A stretch of DNA of 49,617 bases from CAVURW01 sp963743595 (GCA_963743595.1 CAVURW010000080.1:1-49617); one strand, 5' to 3'. Counted from the first letter of the stretch, positions 22,609-31,058 are shown. The notes: a model not told the origin generated them from the letters alone. Program-made: numbers and translations.

Positions 22609-23937
22609 TCAGAGAGCTTTCGTCGATTCCCATTTGGTCTCGACGGCCTTCAACTTCGGATGCGACACGAGCAGGTGCCAAACGACGCCCTGAAACGCTT
22701 CCGAGTGGGGCGTCACTCGGTCGGCGCTCACGGTGGGGACAATGACCACCGCATCGCCCCACTTAGCGGTGTAACCCCCGTCGCGCCCCACGATTCCGAG
22801 AACCCGCGCGCCCACGCTTTTGCACAGATCGACTGCGGCCACCAAATTCGGGCTGATGTTCTTCTCGAGATTTCCGCCACCGACCGAGAGCACAAAAATC
22901 GCGTCTTTATTCGTAATTCGGCTCACTTGAAGCCACGCCACGAAGACACTCGCCCAGCCTTCATCGTTTGTCCGGGCGGTGAGCTCCGAGACATTGTCGG
23001 TCGGCGCGTAACACTCGATTCCCGCGATCTTCCGAAAATCATTTACCGCGTGGGATGCATTCGCAGCACTGCCGCCGACACCCAGGAAAAACAACCGCCC
23101 GCCGCGCTCCCGCAATTGCACCAATTCCTCCGCGATCTTCTCAATTTTTTCCGCGTCGAGCTCTCGCGCAATAGTGGCCACTTCTTCCAGGTAGGTGTGT
23201 GAAAAATTCATAGTCCTCTCCACGTAAGCAGAAAACGACGTCAAGCCAAGATGAGAACCGACTTCCTCATACGGAATCTGGGTCTCCCAACCTTTTACCT
23301 CACCTGCTTTTGTAAGCTCCCGCTGAACATCGGATAAATCGTCCAGATCCCGCCACGCGTCCCGCTGGAAGATCTCCGCGCTATAGACGGAAAGACCGTA
23401 ATCGATGTGCTGCATATCGCTCGTCGGGTTCTTCTTATCGTACAACTCCACGATTTCCGTAGCGGCGTTAAATCGCGCGTTACTCTGCTCTTTACCGCTC
23501 CTGATCACGGTCATCAGCGTCGAAAAGCGCTCAGCGGTCTCTTCGTAACTCTCAAGAACAGCGCGAAAATCGATCGGCAACCAGGAATCACCATAAATGA
23601 CGGCAAAGCGCTCGCCGAGAAGGGGGAGAGCTTGCCGAATCGCGCCGGCCGTTCCGAGTCGTTTCGTAATCCCAGCGGCACCACCATCGTACGAAAAGAG
23701 AATTTCAAAGGCGTTTAAGCGGGGGTTGCCAGGGCCTTCACGGAAGTAGGTTTCCACTTGCTCACCCAAATGACCGACACATAAAACCACTCGGTGCAGC
23801 CCATGCTTCGCCAGCAGGTCAAGTTGATATTCCACAAACGCCCGCCCGTGAATGGGCACGAGAAGCTTGGGAATCGTCTCGGTGATCGGGCGTAACCGCG
23901 TCGCCAGACCACCCGCGAGAATGACCACGGTCCACAT
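22609..23937 (-). CDS. fusion of sugar nucleotidyltransferase (HddC-like) and SIS isomerase (GmhA-like)
   Basis: The 442-residue protein joins two steps of nucleotide-heptose-type synthesis. Residues 1-235 are a nucleotidyltransferase with VILAGGLATRLRPITETIPK, the NDP-sugar signature, FAVIYGDSWLPIDF and HIDYGLSVYSAEIF. The closest pattern is D-glycero-D-manno-heptose-1-phosphate guanylyltransferase. Residues about 240-440 are a SIS domain with GRLFFLGVGGSAANASHAVN and IFVLSVGGGNLEKNISPNLV, as in phosphoheptose isomerase. Neighbouring cell-surface genes and a second SIS protein at 48942-49508 fit a role in S-layer, O-antigen or capsule sugar supply. The exact sugar cannot be told. The start ATG at 23937 is followed directly by the first strand. 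The bactofilin gene is 15 bp upstream, so they may be co-expressed. Confidence 0.88.
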   Translation of the reverse strand: MWTVVILAGGLATRLRPITETIPKLLVPIHGRAFVEYQLDLLAKHGLHRVVLCVGHLGEQVETYFREGPGNPRLNAFEILFSYDGGAAGITKRLGTAGAIRQALPLLGERFAVIYGDSWLPIDFRAVLESYEETAERFSTLMTVIRSGKEQSNARFNAATEIVELYDKKNPTSDMQHIDYGLSVYSAEIFQRDAWRDLDDLSDVQRELTKAGEVKGWETQIPYEEVGSHLGLTSFSAYVERTMNFSHTYLEEVATIARELDAEKIEKIAEELVQLRERGGRLFFLGVGGSAANASHAVNDFRKIAGIECYAPTDNVSELTARTNDEGWASVFVAWLQVSRITNKDAIFVLSVGGGNLEKNISPNLVAAVDLCKSVGARVLGIVGRDGGYTAKWGDAVVIVPTVSADRVTPHSEAFQGVVWHLLVSHPKLKAVETKWESTKAL

Positions 23938-23952
23938 CGTGGGCCGGATGAA

Positions 23953-24453
23953 CTAGGCTTTTGCCGCTGTGCCGTTGACTGCTTTGGAAGTGGCACCGAG
24001 CTTCGTGAACAACTTCGTGAATTCTGTAGGAGCATCATTCTTGGTAGAGAGGGTCTCCGACTGACCGACGAACACCACGCCGTCTTCGATCGCTAGGCGA
24101 TTTGTCTTCAGATCGCCATAAACTTGGGCTTTGCCCTTCAGCTCCACACGACCAGTTGCGGTGATATTGCCCTGAACTTTGCCGAAAACGATGACGTCAT
24201 TGACCCGAATCTCCGCTTTGACAACAGCCTCTTCTCCGATGGTCAGCGTGCCGCCCTCAGATTCGATCGTTCCTTCGAGACGTCCGTGCAATTGAAGGTC
24301 ACCCGAGAACGCCAGGGCACCACGGAATTCGCAGTCGTTCGTCAAAACCGTCATTTTGGAAGCCATAGAAGAAGAGGAAGAAGGGTTAGACGTTCTGGAG
24401 AGATCGGGCGGAAGTGCAGGACGTTTCGAATCGGAAGAGGTGAATGAAGACAT
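23953..24453 (-). CDS. bactofilin
   Basis: Bactofilins are bacterial cytoskeletal proteins that polymerise without nucleotide and organise cell shape, stalks, polar complexes or peptidoglycan enzymes. The 166 residues have a disordered Ser/Pro-rich N-terminus (about 1-35). The right-handed beta-helix core (DUF583, about 38-135) carries the typical hydrophobic/Gly repeats: FSGDLQLHGRLEGTIESEGG, VIVFGKVQGNITATGRVELK and AQVYGDLKTNRLAIEDGVVF. A short Ala/Thr/Lys tail follows. The gene is 15 bp upstream of the nucleotidyltransferase-isomerase gene on the same strand. The roadblock and PATAN genes further upstream on this strand suggest a cell-organisation cluster. Confidence 0.95.
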   Translation of the reverse strand: MSSFTSSDSKRPALPPDLSRTSNPSSSSSMASKMTVLTNDCEFRGALAFSGDLQLHGRLEGTIESEGGTLTIGEEAVVKAEIRVNDVIVFGKVQGNITATGRVELKGKAQVYGDLKTNRLAIEDGVVFVGQSETLSTKNDAPTEFTKLFTKLGATSKAVNGTAAKA

Positions 24454-24658
24454 AGGTTAAAATCTTTAAGGTTTAAGTGTTCAGAGGTCTGCTCCATCAG
24501 GCTAAGGCAAGTACCCAGCCGAGGTCCTGGATACTCTCCCCAATCACTCACCCCGTGTCGAGTGGGAATCGAGTTAAATTCCAGAAAATTTAACTCACTT
24601 AGGCGTTAGTCCCCGGCAAGCCGCTCAACGTATTAACCACTGGCCAGGCCAAGCCGCT

Positions 24659-25321
24659 TTACTGTGCAAGGATCTTCTTTAAGACCGCGTCAGCCTCAGT
24701 CTCCACCATTTTGCGCTTGAGCGGATGATGAATGTGGGAAAGAACGCGACTCTGCAACTTGCGCATATCGGATTCACGACGGAGCGGCAGCGTCATTAAG
24801 CCCTCTTCAATCACGTAATCGACAAGATCGCGCCCCGTTTGACCCATGCACTTCACGCAGACCTTTCGGAATTGACCGGCAAAGGTATCGTCCTTTTCGC
24901 TCTTCTCCCGTAGAAATTGTTCGGCGATAATGGCCACTTTGGAGAGCCCCGTGGCCGATTGTGCGGCGTCCTCGCTTCGTAAGGTCTTTTCAAGAACCAG
25001 CGTGGCTAAGTTAAAGGGTTGCCGGAAATCTTGCGGTTGCATGTCCTTATCCATGAAAACCACAAGATGGAAGAATTTGGCGAAGCGTCGCACATAAATC
25101 GCGTACTTGGTGAAGACCATGCGAAATTCCCGGGTCGCGATTCCGACTTGCCGACTGAAATCACTCAGCTGCGCCAGCTGACTGGCGATGTGCTTGAGCA
25201 CCTCATTGCTGTACTGATCGGGCATATCCCGGGCCACGATGGAGTGAGTTTGGTCGAATACGAAGGTCGCCTTCACACCGCCGATGGCTGAGATTTTCTT
25301 AAGTGCATTATCTAGCTTCAT
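24659..25321 (-). CDS. roadblock/LC7-like domain protein with helical C-terminus
   Basis: The 220-residue soluble protein begins with a roadblock/LC7-type pattern. A first helix and strand (LKKISAIGGVKATFVFDQTH) come first, then a long helix (EVLKHIASQLAQLSDFSRQV), then paired strands (REFRMVFTKYAIYVRRFAKF followed by HLVVFMDKD). Such domains act as regulators of small GTPases, for example MglB for MglA in bacterial polarity and gliding. The C-terminal 100 residues are helical and basic, with two cysteines (KVCVKCMGQTG), and are not recognised. It is 27 bp downstream of the PATAN-domain gene on the same strand, so the two are likely partners. No mglA-like GTPase is in the window. Domain call moderate. 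Confidence 0.6.
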   Translation of the reverse strand: MKLDNALKKISAIGGVKATFVFDQTHSIVARDMPDQYSNEVLKHIASQLAQLSDFSRQVGIATREFRMVFTKYAIYVRRFAKFFHLVVFMDKDMQPQDFRQPFNLATLVLEKTLRSEDAAQSATGLSKVAIIAEQFLREKSEKDDTFAGQFRKVCVKCMGQTGRDLVDYVIEEGLMTLPLRRESDMRKLQSRVLSHIHHPLKRKMVETEADAVLKKILAQ

Positions 25322-25348
25322 ACGTGAATCACCTCTTCTTCAATTGTG

Positions 25349-26005
25349 TCAATAACCGGGATCATGCACAAGGCTTTGATAATCGGCCTCTAAATCTTCA
25401 CTGCTGGCCTCGCTTCGGCGAAGCAGCGCCGTATAGCCTTCACCCGTTTTAATCGCCAAAATCTGGTATTTATCGGTGTCCAACTTCAGGCGGTTGGGAG
25501 CACCGAATCCCAGCGAGTCTCCCACCGTCTTTACCCGCGAGCAGTAATCCCGGAGCCAATCCAGGCTCTCGTTCACGTCATCCGGCTCCGTAGCCGTATC
25601 AAACGCTACGGTCGTCGTGTTTCCTTCGATCAATATCACGCGATACAGTTCCGGAATTACCTTATACCGATCAAACGGACTGGCCGGCTTTAGCGAGCGC
25701 CCCGATTCCGATGATCCCCGGCTTCCATCACCAGTGGGAACCATCTGGAGGAGTGAATCGAGATTGTCCCACAGCGAACGCTTGATGCCCAGGGGCAGCG
25801 GAGCCACAGTGTGCTCAGAGAGTTCCCACGCTAAAATGTGGCCCAGAGCCTCTTTGCTCCAGAGCGTCACGTAGTTCGCCTCTATGAGCTCACCATCCTT
25901 AAAGTACAAGAAACCGGCTTCACCGTTCACATCCGTTACGGTCAACATACAGTCCCGAACCGGAACGCATTCCCGACGAATGATATCATCTATTGAAAGT
26001 TGCAT
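25349..26005 (-). CDS. PATAN (DUF4388)-like domain protein
   Basis: The 218-residue soluble protein starts with a PATAN/DUF4388-like domain (about 1-80). The marks are GFLYFKDGELIEANYVTLWS and EALGHILAWELSEH, the usual order of a strand, a 'DG-x-L' turn, a small helix and a W-containing helix. The second half (about 110-215) is alpha/beta with VILIEGNTTTVAFD and KYQILAIKTGEGYTALLRR and could be a second roadblock-like module. PATAN domains occur in receiver proteins controlling motility and polarity, for example in Myxococcus and cyanobacteria. The next gene downstream encodes a roadblock-type protein, so a shared complex is plausible. ATG at 26005 is the natural start. Confidence 0.6.
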   Translation of the reverse strand: MQLSIDDIIRRECVPVRDCMLTVTDVNGEAGFLYFKDGELIEANYVTLWSKEALGHILAWELSEHTVAPLPLGIKRSLWDNLDSLLQMVPTGDGSRGSSESGRSLKPASPFDRYKVIPELYRVILIEGNTTTVAFDTATEPDDVNESLDWLRDYCSRVKTVGDSLGFGAPNRLKLDTDKYQILAIKTGEGYTALLRRSEASSEDLEADYQSLVHDPGY

Positions 26006-26215
26006 TAGCCCTCCGTCCCGGCAGATACTCTGCGGCGATACGTAATCCCATTAGTTTTACAGGCATTCCATCGCGCGAGTCCACAAGGTTTTTCTATCCC
26101 GCTAGGGTGTACACCAAATCTCTGAAAAGGGAAGGCAAACGTCAAGGAAACGCTCAGCAAAGAAAAAGCTATTTCTTAAATTGACGCCGAAGCTTCATTC
26201 AATTAACTTCACCTT

Positions 26216-26905
26216 ATGAAGAACAGTATTAAATTTTCCAAAAGCCAGCGTGGCTTCACCCTAATCGAAATCATGGTCGTCATCACCATCATTGGTGTTT
26301 TGCTCGGCCTCGGCCTCCCCGCCATCTTCGGTGCTCTCAAAAGCGCGAAGGAACAATCCTCGGCAGCGAATGCGCACAACATCGCGATCGCCATGTTCCT
26401 CTACTCGAATGATAACAACGGCAGCTACCCCGCAGCCACGGGTACCTCATACACAGCGTTTCAGTTGCTCTTCAATGGCAAGTATCTGTCTGATCCAGCT
26501 AACCTGATTCTGCCCAACACGACGGCGAAGACAGCCACTCCTTCAGGTGGCACGGTGACTTTGGCTCCAACGAACAACTGCTGGCAATATGTCGTAAACT
26601 CCAGCGGTCCTCTCACGGGTACAGACCCTTCTGATACACTTCTTATCTGCTCCAACACAGGATCGACTCCGACGCTCACTTCAGCTACCGGCACGGGTTC
26701 AACGCTGACCTCCAGCTCGGTAACTCTCACCTCCGGCCCGACGATTCCCTGGGGAACTGACGGTGTCACCGCCGCCTACCTCGATCAATCCTCGAAGTTC
26801 AACAAGTCGATTGCTTCCGGTACGGGTGGTTCCTTCACGGTAAACCTAACTGACTCTGGTTTCTCGGTCCCGACAGGTTCGACCTACACGGTGACAGCTC
26901 CGTAG
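26216..26905 (+). CDS. prepilin-type N-terminal cleavage/methylation protein (second copy)
   Basis: The 229-residue protein has a classic type IV prepilin start, RGFTLIEIMVVITIIGVLLG, with cleavage expected between Gly and Phe and Glu at mature position 5. The hydrophobic helix is followed by SAANAHNIAIAMFLYSNDNN and GSYPA, similar to the protein at 14726-15397 (Asn-rich SNDNNGSYP compared with AQDNNGSLP). The C-terminal half is low in charge and rich in Thr, Ser and Gly (TGSTPTLTSATGTGSTLTSS), unlike the first copy, which suggests an exposed or glycosylated domain. It carries its own terminator at 26934 and stands as a single gene among signalling genes on the other strand. It is likely secreted through a type II/IV pilus-like system encoded elsewhere. 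Confidence 0.92.
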   Translation: MKNSIKFSKSQRGFTLIEIMVVITIIGVLLGLGLPAIFGALKSAKEQSSAANAHNIAIAMFLYSNDNNGSYPAATGTSYTAFQLLFNGKYLSDPANLILPNTTAKTATPSGGTVTLAPTNNCWQYVVNSSGPLTGTDPSDTLLICSNTGSTPTLTSATGTGSTLTSSSVTLTSGPTIPWGTDGVTAAYLDQSSKFNKSIASGTGGSFTVNLTDSGFSVPTGSTYTVTAP

Positions 26906-26933
26906 TTCATCTCTAGAAACACTCTTCACCGAA

Positions 26934-26962
26934 AACCCGCTGGATCTCCCCAGCGGGTTTTT
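26934..26962 (+). terminator. rho-independent terminator of the prepilin gene
   Basis: A perfect 10-bp stem (AACCCGCTGG at 26934-26943 and CCAGCGGGTT at 26950-26959) with a six-base loop is followed by a run of T. It lies 29 bp after the prepilin stop codon. The A-rich stretch on the other side is short, but it may also end transcription from the converging gene. Confidence 0.9.
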
Positions 26963-26981
26963 GTTTGTTCGGCGGAAAACA

Positions 26982-27866
26982 CTAATAACGGTGGTTGCGC
27001 TCTTGGAAGGCGGCCAGAAACTCTTCCGTCTTCATTCCGATGACATCTTCCGTACTGAAGAGCCCTTCATAAAACTCGTACTCCCCTTGATGGCTGATCA
27101 GACACGCTTCCACACACGCTTTTCCCTCAAGACCGCCGCCCGTTGCGTTCATCATGCGCCCCTCGAAAAAATGGACCTCAGCGGTTCCGAGTTTGTCATT
27201 TGTTAATCGCAAAAATCCGGACATGCGCTGGGCTGCGATCAATTGCACGACATTCGGAAGCTCATGGCTCGGGCGTATCACTCCGGCGAGTCGTGGGAAT
27301 ACATTTGGAGATTCCAATAGCGCCGCTTTGTAGAGTTGTCGGTTCGAATCCTTAAACATCTGCATGTCAAAGTAATCTTGAGCCAACTGCAGATGGCCCT
27401 CAATGTTCGGACTAACCGCAAGGTCCGACTCAAGCTTACGCATTTGCGCCATTCGCTTTCTCGCCTCCAGCGCGGGAATTGATCCTGTTTTGACTCGGGC
27501 ATTTTCGCCCACGCGATGAATCGCAGTTTTGCACGCGTGTGTCTGGTAGGGTTTCATCAGGTAATCCTGAATCAAGGAGACTTCGTGAAAGTAGTGCATC
27601 AAACTAATCACGTTGTCGCCCGTAATAAGAATCGTTGGCACCCGCTGTAAAGGCGTCGCCACAAGAAAGCGGCAGAACGCGCTTACGGACATATCGGGAA
27701 TCGCGCAGTCGAGCACCACCACGTGAGGATTCACCGTCTGACACGTATCGAGTGCCGATTTTCCACTGATCACCGAGTGCCCGCGGAACCCCAGTTGGTC
27801 ACACGCTTGTTTGGCGATCAACCGTCCCACAGAGGAGGGATCTAAAATAAGCACCGACATTGACAT
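26982..27866 (-). CDS. response regulator with C-terminal PATAN (DUF4388)-like domain
   Basis: The 294-residue cytoplasmic protein starts with a receiver domain (about 4-125). The acceptor Asp is in NPHVVVLDCAIPDMS, the conserved Thr in TILITGDN and the Lys in YLMKPYQTH. A helical linker of about 90 residues (RKRMAQMRKLESDLAVSPNI, TPR-like in look) leads to a C-terminal PATAN-like domain with LPNVVQLIAAQRMSGFLRLT, VHFFEGRMMNATGGGLEGK and ACLISHQGEYEFYEG. Such receiver-PATAN proteins control motility, polarity or pili in other bacteria, probably through protein contacts and not DNA binding. It is read towards the prepilin gene (76-bp gap) and away from the small gene at 27905. Confidence 0.85.
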   Translation of the reverse strand: MSMSVLILDPSSVGRLIAKQACDQLGFRGHSVISGKSALDTCQTVNPHVVVLDCAIPDMSVSAFCRFLVATPLQRVPTILITGDNVISLMHYFHEVSLIQDYLMKPYQTHACKTAIHRVGENARVKTGSIPALEARKRMAQMRKLESDLAVSPNIEGHLQLAQDYFDMQMFKDSNRQLYKAALLESPNVFPRLAGVIRPSHELPNVVQLIAAQRMSGFLRLTNDKLGTAEVHFFEGRMMNATGGGLEGKACVEACLISHQGEYEFYEGLFSTEDVIGMKTEEFLAAFQERNHRY

Positions 27867-27904
27867 GTGTTAGATATGAAGCACTGCCCCCTCAACGTCA
27901 ACAG

Positions 27905-28132
27905 TTACAGAGCGGTTTTACCCTTACGATGTGCAGCTATAATGCAAGCTGCACGGTTGGTTGCGGCTAGGCAGATTTTATCTTCCGGTTCCGATTCGCT
28001 TTCGCCGGTTAGGGATCGGATTTGGTCGATCGCCGAGAACGCGTATCGAAATTCCTCGGCAAAGGCCGGCACCAATTGCGGATATGCTTGCATCATATCC
28101 TTGAAATGCGCCGATAGTATTTCGAGAGTCAT
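27905..28132 (-). CDS. small hypothetical protein, 75 residues
   Basis: No family was recognised. The product (MTLEILSAHFKDMMQAYPQL, then VPAFAEEFRYAFSAIDQIRS) is acidic and helical in the first half and Ala/Arg-rich at the end. It lies 38 bp upstream of the receiver-PATAN gene on the same strand and could be co-transcribed. No clear ribosome site is seen. An overlapping plus-strand frame (27867-28223) lacks protein-like features. Confidence 0.45.
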   Translation of the reverse strand: MTLEILSAHFKDMMQAYPQLVPAFAEEFRYAFSAIDQIRSLTGESESEPEDKICLAATNRAACIIAAHRKGKTAL

Positions 28133-28249
28133 GCACAGATTGAGTCGGCCTCGGCCATTAGCAGCCTACAGACCAATAACTTATGCGAGATTGCGCGGTT
28201 TTTTCATAACTGGCAAGGCATGAGCGGCAGGACAAATGTATGCTCCAAA

Positions 28250-29071
28250 TTACGGACGGGCCGTGCCCGTCTGGCTATCTTGCGGCAGGGAATTCGTCTC
28301 GTCGCCAGCAGGGGGAATACGGGGGCCGCGCACGAGAGCCCCTTGCGGCGGATCATTCGGGTTCGAAACGGGTAGCGCCCTGTTAAAATCGCGGCTTGAC
28401 GCGTGGTTATTTTCATCGTCGGTAACCTTTACCGGCGGTGCTACCGGAATCGTATCGCCGGAGGCCGCTTGCTCCTGAGCCTGGGCCTGGTTTTGCGTTT
28501 GCATCGCCGTGACCGCGTCTTGCGTCTGCGCGTTCAGTGAATTGATTTTGCGCACCAACAGACTCTCGCTCAGCGCCAAGTTGCTTTGGTTGCCATAGAG
28601 CGTCATCTGCGCGTTCACGATCTGCGCCTGCGCCCGCAAGATTTTTTCCTCTTGCTCAGCCAGTTGCTGTTGCGTCCGGCGAACTTCATCCACCTGCTCA
28701 GCCAGCTGTTGCTTCGTCATCTCCACCTGCTTCCGCATCAAATCCATGCTGCTACTTTGCGCCTGAATCAGCTCATCCCGGGCATCCGAAATCTTGCCCA
28801 GCGCGCTCTCTTGATTTTTCACCGCTTGGTTCAACAATGTGATCTGCCCGGTCACGCTATCGATCTGCTGTTGCACACGTCCCTGGCTCTCCCAGTTCTG
28901 GAAAATCCCGACGAACATCACCGCCACGCCCATTAGCGTGACGACAACCGACGCCCACATCCAGTAAACGCCCATCGTCCCAAATCCGGTCGGTGCTTCA
29001 TCCCGTTCCTGCGCCGGGCTTGCTTCATTCTCAGATTCGATACCACCGGTCTGATAGATGTCATGTTGCAT
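28250..29071 (-). CDS. single-pass membrane protein with long coiled coil
   Basis: The 273-residue protein has an acidic N-terminus and one membrane helix (about 34-58, VYWMWASVVVTLMGVAVMFV). A coiled coil of about 120 residues follows, rich in Gln, Glu and Arg (QVDEVRRTQQQLAEQEEKIL), then a disordered Pro/Asn tail. The fold and topology suggest a structural or tethering protein; no enzyme motif is present and no family was recognised. ATG at 29071 (MQHDIYQTGG) is chosen. The frame is open to 29131, but the extra stretch is unlike a leader and the domain does not need it. It is close to the small gene and the receiver-PATAN gene, all on the minus strand. Confidence 0.65.
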   Translation of the reverse strand: MQHDIYQTGGIESENEASPAQERDEAPTGFGTMGVYWMWASVVVTLMGVAVMFVGIFQNWESQGRVQQQIDSVTGQITLLNQAVKNQESALGKISDARDELIQAQSSSMDLMRKQVEMTKQQLAEQVDEVRRTQQQLAEQEEKILRAQAQIVNAQMTLYGNQSNLALSESLLVRKINSLNAQTQDAVTAMQTQNQAQAQEQAASGDTIPVAPPVKVTDDENNHASSRDFNRALPVSNPNDPPQGALVRGPRIPPAGDETNSLPQDSQTGTARP

Positions 29072-29334
29072 AAGTGGATGTCTTAGAATGATTTGCTGAT
29101 AGAACGCTCCGACTACAGTCAAAAACATCATGGGAGCTGTGTCAATTCAAAAGGGGGCTGGTTTGATTGACGCCCGGAAAGCAGTCTTGGGAGATTATCA
29201 GCAGCCTACTCGCAACATCATAACGTCGCTCCGCCTCCACCGTGAGATTTGGCTTTTCAGGTGTGAATTATCTGCGGCCTGCTACTCTCGTGTCTAATGA
29301 ACGAGCCGAGAACTCCACAGCGATTTAAAGTGAT

Positions 29335-29814
29335 ATGATTCTCAAGCCACCCTCCCCTCTCCCTACGCTCTCCGGACAAAAATCGATTTTTTTAGGCGGC
29401 TCGATTGACATGGGCTCTGCCGAAAAGTGGCAAGATTGGGCAGCCACTGAGCTTTTCAAAAAAGAGGCCGACTTGATCATCCTCAATCCCCGGCGAGACG
29501 AGTGGGACGCCAGTTGGGAGCAAACCCCGGAAAATGCGCAGTTTCGTGAGCAGGTGGAGTGGGAACTTCAGGGGCAAGAAGAAGCGAGCGTGCGCGGTTA
29601 TTATTTCTCCGCAAATTCACGTGCGCCGATCACGCTTTTGGAGCTGGGGCTATTTCACACGCGCCCCTGCGTGGTCTATTGTCCCAGGGAGTTTTATCGC
29701 TCCGGCAACGTCTACATTGTAACGAAACGCTATCAGATCCCAATAACGAGTGACCCGAGCGAGTGGCTGGCGCTGCTCATTGATTCGCTGAATCGAAGCA
29801 AAAACGCCAGCTAA
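29335..29814 (+). CDS. nucleoside 2-deoxyribosyltransferase-like domain protein
   Basis: The 159-residue soluble protein matches the Nuc_deoxyri_tr2-type family in the order of motifs. KSIFLGGSIDMGSAEKWQDW is the nucleotide-type loop. LIILNPRRDEWDASWEQTPE is next, then AQFREQVEWELQGQEEASV, then SRAPITLLELGLFHTRPCVV with the putative catalytic Glu, then VYCPREFYRSGNVYIV. Family members resemble deoxyribosyltransferases, which exchange bases on nucleosides, but many act as domains of unknown role beside phage or repair genes. Here it stands alone, about 200 bp from its neighbours. Confidence 0.85.
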   Translation: MILKPPSPLPTLSGQKSIFLGGSIDMGSAEKWQDWAATELFKKEADLIILNPRRDEWDASWEQTPENAQFREQVEWELQGQEEASVRGYYFSANSRAPITLLELGLFHTRPCVVYCPREFYRSGNVYIVTKRYQIPITSDPSEWLALLIDSLNRSKNAS

Positions 29815-29819
29815 CCGCG

Positions 29820-30008
29820 TCACTCCTTGCGCGGCTCTTCGACGGGTGGAGTGCGCAGCGCACCCGTTTTACAGCAGAGACTCATTCCCGCTGGGCCGTG
29901 GAAGTGTCTGACTTTTCGGTCTTTATGCAGATCGTGAGACTTGACTCCATGATCGGCGTGATCTTCAAGTTCGCCTTTGGTGCGCGTGTCTTTGGTAGGC
30001 ATGGGCAA
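29820..30008 (-). CDS. small His/Lys-rich hypothetical protein
   Basis: The 62-residue product contains KGELEDHADHGVKSHDLHKD, then RKVRHFHGPAGMSLCCKTGA, so a His-rich stretch precedes a Cys-Cys pair. It has no signal peptide and no recognised family. It converges with the deoxyribosyltransferase-like gene, with 5 bp between them. The cluster of metal-binding residues makes chance less likely, but support is thin. Confidence 0.35.
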   Translation of the reverse strand: MPMPTKDTRTKGELEDHADHGVKSHDLHKDRKVRHFHGPAGMSLCCKTGALRTPPVEEPRKE

Positions 30009-30190
30009 ATGTAAACCATGATTAAAGATAAGTCGAATAAAAAGTCATGAACTTGACGCAGCTTTGTAACATTTTGCATTTGACCCATTCCCCCGCTCAG
30101 TTCGTTCTCGATTTTTTAGACGGGGCTGAGAGAGTGGCGAATCGCATTCAAACGGCCTTATGCGCCAATCGAATCGGGGGGAGATCACAA

Positions 30191-31057
30191 ATGAAACTGA
30201 AGGGAAAGCGAGCATTAGTAACCGGAGGCACCCAAGGCTTGGGCCGCGCCATTGCCGAGGCGTTTGTGAAAGAGGGTGCCGATGTCCTGGTTTGCGGGCG
30301 AACCGCCGATGCTCTGGAGACCTTCCAAGAAGAAGTGGCCAAAGCGCTTTCTCCTGGGCAAAAGCTCGGGGCTTGCCTCTGCGATGTATCTCGGGAAGAG
30401 GAAGTGGCGGAGCTGTTTCAAAAGCACCTTCCGGAACAGCTGGGCGGACTCGATATCTTGGTGAATAACGCCGGGATTTATGGGCCAAAAGGACCGGTAG
30501 AGACCACGCCGCTCGCCGATTGGTGGTTGACGATCGAAATCAATTTAAAGGGCGTTGTGATGACTTGTCAGCGCGCGATTCCTCTCTTAAAAGCCAAGGG
30601 CAAGGGCTCGATCCTCAATCTCTCCGGTGGTGGTGCCACGGCTCCACTTCCGTTCTTTAGCTCCTACGCAGCCTCGAAAGCGGCGGTGGTTCGATTTACC
30701 GAAACCTTGGCCGGAGAGCTGAGCGGGAGTGGAATCACCGTGAATGCGCTTGCGCCTGGCGCGCTGAACACCCGGATGCTAAGTGAGGTGCTGGAAGCGG
30801 GACCACAAGTCGTCGGACCGGTCGCTTATGAAAAGGCGATCAAGCAACATGAGAATGGCGGTGCATCAATCGCCCGCGCGGCGGAACTCGGCGTTTATCT
30901 GGTCACTGAGCCGGGCATCACTGGTCGACTCATCAGTGCGCCCTGGGATCCGTGGCCATTCGACGCCGAACACAAAAACGAATTGATGGCGAGTGACATC
31001 TACACGCTGCGCCGCATTGTACCCAAGGATCGCGGACTCAACTGGGGCGATTCCTAA
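30191..31057 (+). CDS. short-chain dehydrogenase/reductase (SDR)
   Basis: The 288-residue cytoplasmic SDR has the NAD(P) motif ALVTGGTQGLGRAIAEAFVK, DILVNNAGIYGP, the catalytic Ser in SILNLSGGG and YAASKAAVVRF (Tyr and Lys of YxxxK). ITVNALAPGALNTRM follows. A C-terminal extension (SAPWDPWPFDAEHKNELMAS) replaces the usual end and resembles SDRs placed in polysaccharide gene sets. The frame is open upstream to 30047, but ATG at 30191 directly precedes the Rossmann strand and follows GGGGGAGA at 6-10 bp. The Gfo/Idh/MocA gene begins 1 bp after its stop, so both probably act on one sugar-type substrate. Confidence 0.9.
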   Translation: MKLKGKRALVTGGTQGLGRAIAEAFVKEGADVLVCGRTADALETFQEEVAKALSPGQKLGACLCDVSREEEVAELFQKHLPEQLGGLDILVNNAGIYGPKGPVETTPLADWWLTIEINLKGVVMTCQRAIPLLKAKGKGSILNLSGGGATAPLPFFSSYAASKAAVVRFTETLAGELSGSGITVNALAPGALNTRMLSEVLEAGPQVVGPVAYEKAIKQHENGGASIARAAELGVYLVTEPGITGRLISAPWDPWPFDAEHKNELMASDIYTLRRIVPKDRGLNWGDS

Positions 31058-31058
31058 G

